Origin: Biscogniauxia marginata
Taxonomy: Eukaryota; Ascomycota; Sordariomycetes; Xylariales; Xylariaceae
Direction: 5' to 3'
Assembly: GCA_022695795.1 (NCBI GenBank)
Contig: MU404123.1
Coordinates: 124,001-188,000, forward strand
Length of the DNA: 64,000 bases
The notes under the pieces were generated by a model. It did not search any database. It was given only the letters and a program-made list of their open reading frames with translations, and was not told where the DNA came from. This document shows positions 10,167 to 20,483 of this stretch, in pieces (positions within the stretch are counted from its first letter, which is position 1; each line of letters begins with the position of its first letter). Position numbers and translations under genes: made by a program.

Positions 10167-12216
10167 TTACACATCTAAGTCATCTATTTCAGCCAGCATA
10201 TGGATCGCCTCCGCTCGCCTCTCAGCAAGTAATAAGAGATCATTCGACACCTTGCTGTCGTTTCTGAAAGAAAACAATTGGGCGGACTTAACCAGATTCT
10301 TGATCTCGCGGCCGTTGAGAGGCAGCAGTGCTAGGAAGTCGAGAGATTCGCCGTCGATGTCGAATTTATCACGGCCGGCGAGGTCGATGAAGTTCTCCCA
10401 GACCTGGCGGCGGGCCTTGCGGGTGATATTGTGGTATGGAAGCACAAGGTCGATGCGAGATCGGAAAGCATGATCAATGTCCGTGATTTGGTTAGTGGTA
10501 AGAAAGAGTATGCCTTGGTAGTACTCAAGCATGCGGAGGAAGACCGAGACGAGCTCGTTGCGCACGATAGAATCGTTCTTTCTCGAGGAAAGAAAGACGT
10601 CAGCTTCGTCCAGGAGAAGCATGGCGTCCCACAATTTGCACAGCTTAAGGGCACGCTGCAAAGATTTCTCTACTTCATGCGGCTTGGTGCCAAGGTCGCC
10701 GGCACTCATTGTGTACAGTGGAACTCTGGACCTTTCGGCTATCGCTTCTGCAGTAAACGTCTTACCAACGCCAGGAGGGCCAAACATTAGGATGATCAAG
10801 CCCCGTCGTTTGTCAGGGATGAAATCATCGAAGCCAGCATTCGAATCACGCTGGGCTTTGACAAACTCCCAAGCCATATCCTTCTCATTTCCAGAAAGGA
10901 TCAATTTTTCGAAGGCTTCATCGTTCCAGTCCATATCCTGGAGTTCGTCGACCCGAAGCTCGCACCAGTGCTTGGCTTTCAAGTCAAAGCCTTTGAGCCA
11001 AGGGCTCGTCAAAAGCAATTGTTCCTCGGTAAGGGGGCTAAGGTCTTCTTCTCTCTTAAATCTCATAACTTCTACTTCACCGTCAGCGGTGACGGTCGTG
11101 AATCCTGGTATGTCACCCTGTCCCAGTATCAGTCTTGAACTCTGTGTCATTGATAGTAGGAGCATTACATACGGGATTGCTATCCTTGCCCTCGCCGGAT
11201 AGGGCTCGAAGGTGAGGCTTGGGGAGGTCAAGGCTCTGGTAATATGCGTAAGCATCGACACAGACTCTGCCGGCCACAGGTCGCCGTTTGGCCCGTCTAG
11301 TCTCAAGTAGGATCTTAGTCCCGTTGGCCCGCATGTAGTGGCAGCCACGGCACTTTTCGAACTTTCGGCCTCTTTCAATCGTTGCTGCCTTGAAACCCAC
11401 ATCATCCGGGAGAAAATTGAGAGGGAAGACAGGGAGATCCTTGACCCATCGGGTGCCAGCATAGGACCCGATCGTGACCCTGATAGAATTAAAGCCACAC
11501 TTGTCTCCGTTCCAGTCAACATACTCAATATCGATTTCCCAATTTCCTGTAATACTTAGCCTGTGGTACTTGATAACTCGGCAGATTGTGTCGACGCCGT
11601 AGAACTTAGTGCATACTAGCGATCCGGGAGGGAAGATCTGCCAGAGGTTCTGACTCTTGATTTTCCCGGACATCTGGGTCTGAGAACGCGCGAGGATATA
11701 CTCGGTTAGGATCGGAGCTAGAAAGCTCAATAAGACTGAGGCCGCATTCTTAAGCACAGCTTTTTTAGCTTGTTTTTGATAGTGCTTGAGATCATCCCAC
11801 CTATGAACTAATGGCATGAATGGGGGCCTGAAAGTCCAATTCTCAAGTTCCATGTCTAGGTCTTGATAGCCCTCGAGCACGTCTCCAAGGACATGTCGCA
11901 TTGAAGGGTCTTGGACAGAGATGCTTTCAGTAATCCATTGTTTGTTGTCATAGATGAACTGATGGATGATGGGAATCTTTGAGTTGCGAGCTTTAAGAAT
12001 CTCTTGACCCTTCTCCTGGTTTGAGAATTCCGACCAGTGGTCTGGGCAACAGCCCTCTTGGCACACGTGGAGGTACCAGTTACTGATCAGCTGAGTCGAA
12101 TAACCAAACTTGGAAGCTTGGTTTGAACCAGTGCTGTTCCTATCCATTGCAACCAGGTCGAGACCCTCGAGGACCTGCGCATGATCATTATGGGTCGAGG
12201 TGTCTGTCAGAGACAT
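10167..12216 (-). CDS. AAA+ ATPase of the fungal DUF7025 family
   Basis: Two exons, 12216-11173 and 11117-10167, separated by a 55-nt phase-0 GT-AG intron, giving 664 residues. The ATG at 12216 is the first in frame after upstream non-ATG codons. The N-terminal half (about 1-380) holds a DUF7025-like region with LVCTKFYGVDTICRVIKY and a cysteine/histidine patch CRGCHYM. The C-terminal half is a single AAA+ module: Walker A GPPGVGKT at 461-468, Walker B MLLLDEAD at 514-521, sensor 1 at LTTNQ (N557) and arginine-finger candidates in FRSRID (R567, R569). Such proteins are abundant in filamentous fungi, are often annotated only as 'AAA family ATPase', and have no settled function. Nothing in the flanks ties it to a process. 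Confidence 0.88.
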
Positions 12217-13229
12217 GGTAAACGGAGGATAGAAGTTAGGGGTTCTCAAGTGAGGCAATAGTTTTGACAGGACGTATTGACGGAAGAAATCTGCGAGAGT
12301 TCAGTGATTAGATCAGAAACAAGACCATACGCTCAGAGGAAACACCAAAAGCTACCGAAGGCAAGTGATGAATAATGATTACCGGAGGAGAGAAGAAGGG
12401 AAATATGTTAAAGGGGGTCAACAAGATATACTCAAGCCTTGCTGAATAAAGAACAAATACTTAGCCTATCAAAACCATCAACTGTGGGCCACTGCTTGGG
12501 AGTTGCATGATGGTCATAGTCTCTAATAGGTATCACTTTAGGTAGCCTTCATGTGCCCCATATTTGTAGTCCTCTCGAATGTGTACACATCTAAGTAAAC
12601 ACTGAAAGGGGGTAGTTTTTCCTGAAAGGAAAGTTGTCTTGACTCAGTCGGTAGTTGAAGAAAACAAAACTTCAGCTTTGATTGTTGATCCCAATACGTG
12701 TAATCCAAAACTATACGACTAAGATTACCGGATACTTAGGTCAGTAGGCTTGAAAGTAATAACTCCTGAGTTGGTGCATTATAGCCTAATATTCAACCAA
12801 GCCTCTATGTAGTTTTACTCATAAAATTAATACCTGGTTGCCATTCTTCTTTTAACACTGCCTATAGTATTAATACATTGTCTCAAACTTCAAAAACCAC
12901 TGGACAGTTGCAGTCAATTCCCAATAAATCAATAGTACGAAGTCCAAAAATCCATTCCTAATCCACTCACCTCTCCTCACGTTTGAGTTACTTCTCATTG
13001 CATCAGTTGCAGCCTTGGTAGATGTCTCCACTAACAAGAGCGTAATAGCACACGCTTCTTATGTCTCCTCTCCCTGTCTAAGACCTTAGACAAATCTCCT
13101 AATAACTATTCTTGATAGAATTTTGGTGGAATCGAGTAGATATTGGAAGAGGTTTCAGGGGTGACTTTAGGCAATAAAACGTTCCGATTGCCTAAATTTA
13201 CGACATGCAGCTGCCCCTATCCGCTGCGC
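12217..13229. other. A/T-rich intergenic region
   Basis: About 1 kb upstream of the AAA+ gene and downstream of the aldo/keto reductase. All frames are closed at short intervals; no RNA gene or repeat recognised. Confidence 0.5.
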
Positions 13230-14478
13230 TTATAGTTCGTCGTCACCGTCATATTCCAGATTTGTAGGGTCATCCAAGTCGGCAAACAGCTTCACTCCCC
13301 AATTCTTCCCAGGGTTGTTCAGTCTCACCTTTTTGTCCTGCTTTGCAATCGCTTTTATCTCCTCATCTGTGAAGGTAATTTCAAGCGCCCCGTAGTTCTC
13401 TTTGATGTGTCTCTCTTGGACACTCCTCGGGATGACAATGGTACCGCGTTGGGCACCCCAAGCAAGCACAGCCTGGGCCACTGTGGCACTCTTCTTGTTG
13501 GCTAATTCGACCCAAAAGGGATCTTTTAGGATAGGCTTCAGGTCCTTGTGGTAAATTGGATTTGTATTCGCCAGTGGCGAATACGCAATGACCTTGACTC
13601 CTATTTCTTTGTGGAAGTCCACGAAATCTTGCTGCTGCAAGTATGGATGTGTCTCGAATTCATGAGCGTAAGGGCAGATAGTGCATATGTCTATAATGGT
13701 CTGGACATCTTTCTTGGCGAAATTTGAGATGCCTATGTATCGGGTCAGACCAGCCCTAACTAAATTCTCTAATGCGCGCCAAGTGTCGATGATGGTGGTG
13801 TCTTTATCTAGCTCGGTGCCCCCTCCTATTCGATACTTATTAGTAAAGCCTATACATTTCAACGACTGAGAATAGAGACACTGTCGTAGACGCTTGAGTT
13901 GAACAGGGTGAATAAAGAAAGGAAACCACTAGATACTAACCCGGGACAAAGGCTACAGGCCAATGGATGAGGTATAGGTCCAAGTATCCAACACCAAGAT
14001 CTGAGATCGACTTCGCGATTGCTGCTGCTGCTTCATCTGGGCGATGGTCTGAGTTCCACAACTTGCTAGTTACCCAGATGTCCTCACGAGAGACATTAGC
14101 TGCCAGAATGCCATTTCCTGTTTGGTCCTCATTTCCTGGGATATTTGTTAATTCATTCGCCTATATAGCCTAGACGATAATATGCATATCTTACGGTAGA
14201 TAAGGGCGGCGTCAATATGATTGTAACCTGAGTCTAATGCAAACTCGACGGCGTGGGCTACCTGGGTAGAATCAATATCAATACGATATGAGAGCCACAG
14301 TGCATTGGATTGGACTGGAAGGCAGTGAGCATACTTTGTCTCTATCCGAAAGCCATGTTCCTAGTCCCAATTGAGGTATATCCCCTAGGCCATCTGCGAC
14401 ACGCGATGACGCTGTAGCAGAAACGAAACCAGGTATAGCGATGGCGATTGTCATCGACAGCACTTTTAGAACTGCCAT
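13230..14478 (-). CDS. Aldo/keto reductase with signal-like N-terminus
   Basis: Four exons, 14478-14335, 14261-14195, 14135-13941 and 13849-13230, join in frame through GT-AG introns of 73, 59 and 91 nt to give 341 residues. The AKR catalytic tetrad is complete: D65 and Y70 in HIDAALIYR, K95 in WVTSKLW and H128 in LYLIHWP. Further family signatures are GISNF, IAYSPLA and the nucleotide-binding IVIPRSV. It should reduce a carbonyl with NADPH. Unusually, the first 25 residues form a hydrophobic segment (VLSMTIAIAIPGFVSATA) like a signal peptide or membrane anchor, whereas most AKRs are cytosolic. The closest shape is the fungal glycerol/xylose-reductase-like group, but the substrate is unknown. 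The acceptor of exon 4 is at 13849; an upstream alternative (after 13864) would hit a stop. Confidence 0.88.
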
Positions 14479-15277
14479 TGTAAACAATTTGGTTGCTCTT
14501 GCCAGTTGCGGATTATTGGATTGTTGGATGTGTGATAGATTTCTATGAATTTCCCTTGATCGGCGTCTTCGAGAATCTTTTGATACTCCCGCTGGCCCTG
14601 GCGCTCCGCATTGCGCAATAATACCAAGCAATTATGCATGACATCACCAACGTGCGCTTGCAACATGTCTCTAACTGCAGTGAACGATCGTTGCACTTTT
14701 GGGGGTACATTAATTTTAATGTGGAAACTGGACGCACATGGTGCTACCTATCGCGGCATTCCCGCCTTACTCAAGTGCATGTACATACCTCGCTAAGAAC
14801 TAGACTTGTCGATACCTATCATTTATAGGTCTGTTGTTTTCCCCGCTCTGTGAACATGGATCGGCAAAAAAAAAAATGAGCCCAAGTTGAGCACAAATGT
14901 CTGGTCGTACACTGTCATTTGAAGTTAAGGAAACAGTGGTAGAATGGCAGCGGTTCGCACGATAAATCGATGCACACATTGAAGTTTCTCTTAAGGACGA
15001 TAGTTCAGTCGAAGAAATATGAGGGGCAATATACACTATCAAACTTTATATTATCATACTAAGTTCAGACTTACTTCAGGGTGACGATGTCTCCCTGGAA
15101 CAAACCAATGAATCATTAGGCATATTCAAAGAGTAATTAGTAGACCTCAATTGAGGCTACTTAATAGAACCGCAGCCAGCTGCTTCGATATCCCAGATTC
15201 TTCAATGCTATTTACTAGTCCAATTACATCCAAAGTAGCGAAACTTAACAACATTCGAGAAAGACATCGAAGTCAAC
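14479..15277. other. Divergent intergenic region
   Basis: About 800 bp between the aldo/keto reductase start and the small gene at 15278. No credible gene; only a short A run near 14865-14874. Confidence 0.45.
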
Positions 15278-15812
15278 ATGGCTGGACATCCAAGCACAGG
15301 AGTCCCGAGCACATACGAGGATGGCGACCAGCAGAATTATAGAAGAGAGGATATCCACAATGAGCAGAAGCACCACTTCGTCAACGCAGAGGGGTACATG
15401 CCGAGTAAGCCATCCTAACGATCTCATTCCTTGAAGAAATACTGAAAACTCGAGCCCAGAGAGAAGAAATAATATCATGAATGAAATGCTAGAAGAAAAT
15501 GTATTGCCCTCTAAGTATTACACGAATAGCATGCTCAAATGCTAATCAATTGGGACTACTAAAGGTCCAGGGAATGGTTGCCGATAGATACAAAAAAGAT
15601 CCAACATTTGCAGTGTGTAAAGCTCAAAAATTCTCCCCAACGTCTTACTAAACCATAATAAGGCCACTATGCATGGAAACAAACCGTCTAAGGGTGCGCA
15701 GGTTGACGCACGGATCCAGGCCGAGGAGCAGGAGCAGCTGAGAAAGAAGCAGGATAAGACAGACAGCTTGCCTGGGAAGAAGTTCGCTAGCACATCCGAG
15801 AAGGGCGGGTAA
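15278..15812 (+). CDS. Small conserved fungal protein in two pieces; junction unresolved
   Basis: Piece one, 15278-15404, starts at an ATG in good context and encodes 42 residues including TYEDGDQQNYRRED and HHFVNAEGYMP, ending at a consensus donor GTAAGC. Piece two, 15669-15812, begins MHGNKPSKGAQVDARIQAEE and ends at TAA. From memory, many fungi have a small hydrophilic protein with the order H-F-V-N-x-E-G-x-M-P-x-H-G-N-x-P-S-K-G-A-x-x-D, so the pieces look like exons of one gene. However, the donor leaves phase 1, while the branch-like TTACTAAAC and the nearest AG (ending at 15662) give phase 0, and the ideal join would need an AG just before 15670, where the sequence reads TA. Either a micro-exon is missed or the gene is broken. 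Function unknown. Confidence 0.5.
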
Positions 15813-16311
15813 TTCAACCAGTAGCCGGGCATCATCGACGTAAAGAAGTTGTAAAATGGTTCCCAATGTAAGTTGATATGTAGTCATATCAATACCTCAG
15901 AGTTTACCCGGTTCTTTTCCCCTTCATACTTTGATAATGGTAGTTTCGATATAAACATGTGATGGTTTTCTAATCTGTGCATCCTTAGGAAAATATTACA
16001 ATAGACAAAGTCTTTAAAGTAGCTAGTAACCGCAGTAAATATCTAAAACCGTAAAATACCAAATCATGGATTTAATATCATTGTAGAAAGTGCCGTATCT
16101 TAGACATCTGGGGGGTGCATCCACGAAGCAATGTATTTGCCCACAAGCCCTGAAGTGTATTAATAGGGGAAATTAAGTGGTATTTCATTAAAAAATAGAG
16201 GACCGTCGATAAAATGGAGCGTTTGTAGTGAAGCTAAAAAACTTCCCCATCTTTAAGCACAATCTGTGAGCATCAGAGTATCCTCCATCACTTCTCTGGG
16301 AACACCCTCTT
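15813..16311. other. Convergent 3' region
   Basis: About 500 bp between the 3' ends of the small gene and the DUF1996 gene; A/T-rich, nothing recognised. Confidence 0.45.
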
Positions 16312-17496
16312 TTACATGACTGGATTTGCACCGGGAAGCTCGGATAACCCTGCAAAATAATTTTTAGCCTCTTGGATATCTGTTTCAAGAAGGGACTATC
16401 TGTGACTTACAGCTATCGATGTCCTCGCCCACCATATCTGGAACCTTGCACTGGTTCTGCTGGGCGATACCCTGGGTCTTGAGCATCGGAGCTGAAACAT
16501 AGGTATGGCCATCCATGGCGCGTTGGAGAGAGTCATCCTTCCAGCCAAAAAGGTAATCAGCGTGACTAGAGTAGCCTGTGGGGTCGCCGCTGGACCAAAC
16601 GAAGGGCTGCTGGCCATCGGCGAAGTCTGCCGGGTTGTTGAACGCTCTGGTATCCCAGACGGTCTCGAGAAGGATTTGAGGAAGCCTGACAGGATGTGAC
16701 ACAGGACAGGGGCCACCCGACTCGAAGGTACCGGACTCCGGGTAGGCGACGTGGTCTTGATGGTTAGGGGAGTCTAGGTTCTTGCCATCCCAGCAGGTCG
16801 GGAATCGATGGTTGGCCATGATACCACCAGGACAAGGTCTCGTGGGGAAGCCTATGGTTTCTGGAGCACGGGTACCTTGATTCTCCATACAGATGTAAGT
16901 CAACTGTCGCCACTTCCTGGCTTGTTCGCGGTCCCTGAAAGTTGAATCGCCAACAAGCATGCGGAAGCCAGGCTTAAAAGCCGTAACTGTTGATTGTTGA
17001 GCGGTATCAAACAGGGCATCAGTCATGTAATAGACGACCTTGGGGTTGAATTAAGTAGCTATTATGCTAGTTTGGTGTCCAGCTGGAGCTTACCATACCA
17101 CCCTGAGTACCATCCATACCTGCTTGGGCCATCTGCGGGACCCGCTTGAAAGTGCCATTCTTAGCACGGTAGAAGAGTACAGCAGTCCAGTAGTTAGAAA
17201 AGTCCTCTGTGAACTGGCAACTTGTACAGGTTGAAAGCGCTGCGAGATCATGTGTCTCCGCGGGCATCGACGCGTTGAAAGAATTCTCCTGGTCGTTAGC
17301 TTCGGGCATACATATCCGTCAGAATGGGATAAAACCATACGCCTCCTATGATCTGATGAAGATGAGCAGATGGGTTCATGCCCGGGTTGACCAGGGGATC
17401 TAAACGCTGGACGGTCAGACCCGCGCAGCCGAATCGAAGAAGCGCGCTTGCAGGCGTAAATAGCCCTAAGGCAGCGATGAAGGCAGTCAACTGCAT
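16312..17496 (-). CDS. Secreted DUF1996-domain protein
   Basis: Four exons, 17496-17341, 17288-17094, 17038-16411 and 16349-16312, with GT-AG introns of 52, 55 and 61 nt, give 338 residues. A signal peptide (MQLTAFIAALGLFTPASALL) leads into DUF1996. Diagnostic blocks are DPLVNPGM, SAHLHQIIGG, CTSCQFTEDFSNYWT, PCPGGIMANHRFPTCWDGKNLD, DHVAYP, CPVSHPVRLPQI and the C-terminal WLSELPGANP, encoded partly by the last 38-nt exon. The whole domain is present and the protein ends right after it; there is no WSC domain. DUF1996 proteins are very common secreted fungal proteins of unknown activity, and the conserved His/Cys/Asp residues suggest a metal or carbohydrate-related site, but that is inference. 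It lies near other secreted-protein genes. Confidence 0.92.
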
Positions 17497-18072
17497 CTTG
17501 GTGATAGCTCCCCGGTGTTTTAGTATAGTTATGAATCTAGAATAGAAGCAGGGTTTGTCAAGAGATAGAGAGTAATTATGATCTTAATCGTGGCAACGAT
17601 TTGACTCCACACAAACTACTGCCGTCTCTTAATAATCTGATAAGAATACAAGCTTAATGATGTGCCTCATGACTTATCGTTCATTAATATCGGAAAATAT
17701 CATGGTAGGCCGGCAAGCTTTACTTTAATGCCGGTTAATCTAGGGGGCGTTGGCTGGTTTCGTACACCCGCACAAGTGTAAAGATGATCAAGGCTTAGGA
17801 TGGACGACCAGTACTCAGTCATCACTGACATGACCCGGAAGCATGACTCCGATTGTGGTTGATAGGTTCGGTTAAAGTGGACAATCAAAGTATACCGATG
17901 GTCTGAATTATCGCGAACACCATCAAGGAATCAAATAGTTATAAGTATTTCATGAATGACCTAGACGACATTGGATTGGATAGAAGTCCACATATCTACC
18001 GGCAGACAACTTTACTCTGGCATTTCACACCTGAAATCGTCCCGGCAAAAAACGGCCTCCCAGGCGCTCAGA
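17497..18072. other. Divergent promoter region
   Basis: About 575 bp between the start codons of the DUF1996 gene and the cysteine-rich secreted protein, two secreted-protein genes that may share regulation. No motif stood out. Confidence 0.45.
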
Positions 18073-18404
18073 ATGAAGTCCGCACTCGCCTTTGCTTTCC
18101 TCTGGGCCGCCATAGCTCTCGGCCAAGACGTCCCCGAGTGCACTCGAGAGCTCGCAGCAACCGACGATTGCGCTGATGTTATCAACGCCAACGCCTGCTA
18201 CAACCAGTTTCGATTCACGAGCCCGCGGACGCTAACATGCATTGGTGGGACTGACGATGCGGATAGAATCAGAAAGGCAAGCCATACATTCAAGTGGTGC
18301 CAGAGAGCTGATATGCTAAGAAACTCGTCTAGGCATGTAAATGCTGTAGCTGCGTCGGACAGCAGATGTGCGACTGGGTAGTGCAGCAGCAGTTCCAATG
18401 TTAA
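18073..18404 (+). CDS. Small cysteine-rich secreted protein with a GC-AG intron, 91 residues
   Basis: Two exons, 18073-18276 and 18333-18404, separated by a 56-nt intron with donor AAG|GCAAGC and acceptor TCTAG|G. The intron has the GC-AG type of boundary; no GT donor keeps the frame. A signal peptide (about residues 1-18, FLWAAIALG) is followed by ten cysteines: ECTRELAATDDC, NACYN, LTCIGG, ACKCCSC, MCDW and the terminal QC. The CKCCSCVG block is a pattern I associate with small fungal secreted proteins, without a named domain. Retaining the intron gives a different Ser/Arg-rich tail, which would destroy the cysteine pattern. The protein resembles the one at 9164-9516 in motif order and intron position. 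Role unknown; probably extracellular. Confidence 0.72.
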
Positions 18405-20483
18405 GACTGTCGCGGAGGTACAGCAGCCGCTCCTGGGGCTGCAAAAGTGAAAAGTTATCGGGGTGAGGTCAACTCGGCATCCGTCAAAACATCGCACATG
18501 TAGCTTCTATGTTTGGGTCACTCGAGTTTCTAAAACACAATTTTGCTGTAGGATAGTACTTTATCATGTTAAGCCTCTACTTCTTGAATGGGTATGAAGA
18601 TAATTGGATTTGGTGTTAAGTACTCCTATATGGCAATCTAGTGTACGTGGCTGAACCTGGGGCTCGCTGTTATGAACTATAACTTTAAACGCTTTATGTA
18701 GGGCCGTTTTTCTGTTTTACCTAGAGATATGGATTATGATTCCGTTATTGAGATAAGGCGGAGATATGAGGGCAGGATGATTAGATTAGTCCAAGGGTAA
18801 GTTTGGGTAGGTGGACGAAGCCTTCCTATTCATATATGGGAGGCCTTAATGTGACAGCACAGCAGGGTTTCGTAGCCCTATATTTCAACATCAGTAAGAT
18901 ATTAGAAAGTATGTACTCATATGCTCTATGTACTTCCATCGCAAAGACTCTCCTTGTACCTATAAAACAGGACAGTGACCGGGCTTGAGAAACTCCTGCA
19001 AAGCATCACTCTAGCCGTAATTTAATCCAGTGTTCCGTGTATGACAAGACTAGCTAGCAGTAGGAGCATGGTGACCAGGATCTGCAGGAGATCTTTGTCC
19101 CAAAAGTTCGAGATAGTTACCTCGTAACTGGACAGGCCAATAGGGTCAGACAGTGTAAAAATCTGCAAAGATACGATTACGATGAGTCCTGGTTTATTGT
19201 CATCGCTTTTGGGCCTTAGAAGGGCTAACTTCCAAGTTATGTGGCTAAAGAGGACAGGATATTTAGTAAATCAGAAAAGGGGGGGATCGTGTACACCCCT
19301 GAAACCTCGAGAAGATCTAAAGCGACTATCCTCGGTATATCAATGTTCCTATACTCCAATTTTTCAGTTACAGCCACGTACTTATTTGAAACCTGGGACG
19401 ATAGAATATATCTATTTTATTAGGTATGTCCTCCCAACACGACATGTTGAAAGCCCGCAACTGTGCATATAAAAAAAGTCGTTACGAAATGTTGACATCG
19501 ATACGAGACAGCAATTATATGTAGATTAGTGAAAATAACTATATTTCTCCATATTTATAATGCAGTATTCTGACAATTGTCGTCGGAGTAGTAATGCAGT
19601 TATTACTCGAGGGACTAGAACTACAAATACTTAGAACGTACGTACATGTAGTGTCTCATACATATTATCAAAAGTCCCTCTGTCCCCTCGGGTAACGTGT
19701 ACCTGTCTTGTACCTAGGTATTGATCCTTCCACATCACAACTCCATAACCTGGCCACTCTTGACAATTAATGAAACAATTATTGATATAGGTAACGCTCT
19801 TATGGTACATACATAGGTACCTAAGTAACTAAAGCTTAATCCTCTTAACTTTCTTCTATAGATAACATGCACATATTTTTGAAGTATAGCAAGGTATTTT
19901 GTCTAGTTACGTGAACAATTTACACTCATTAGACACTCGAATAACCAAACGGCTTATTAATATTCGGCAGAATTCCGGTTCGATGGAATTATACACTTGT
20001 ATAACTTAAACCAATAGTATCATAGTCACTTGTAGCATACCGTAGTAAGATCAGATCTCGAATTGTCGCATAAGCATGAAAGATTACCTGCCCTAGGTAC
20101 CGAGAAGGGGTACTTGTAGTTTCATAGCGGCGTCTGTCAGCAGCTGAGGACAGCTGGGTGCTCTCAGCCACGAGTGAGCCCCGCCAGCTACAATCCGGAA
20201 TTATGTTTACGGCCCAATTTACAATACATTTTGGAAACCCGGGCCAACCTCAAATATATACCTCCTATACCCAAAACACCAAGCACAGAACCTTCAGCCC
20301 GAGCACTTGTTGGCTCTTAGCAAAGCTAGCCGCAGACTATAAGATGTGAGGTTAGGAGCAGTCATTAGGGCAGATGTTCCTGGATTCTGTTTATAGCATC
20401 TGCTGCCGACGCGTCGGGCCGCTCTGTGCCTCCAAATCTCATACAATGCCCGGAGCGGATAAGAGATCACCCCAGAGTTGATA
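18405..20483. other. A/T-rich gene-free region
   Basis: About 2.1 kb between the secreted-protein gene and the helicase. Strongly A/T-rich from 18.5 to 20.1 kb with frequent TAC-CTA type steps, and more GC-rich close to the helicase start. I find no gene, RNA or repeat pair. Confidence 0.5.
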
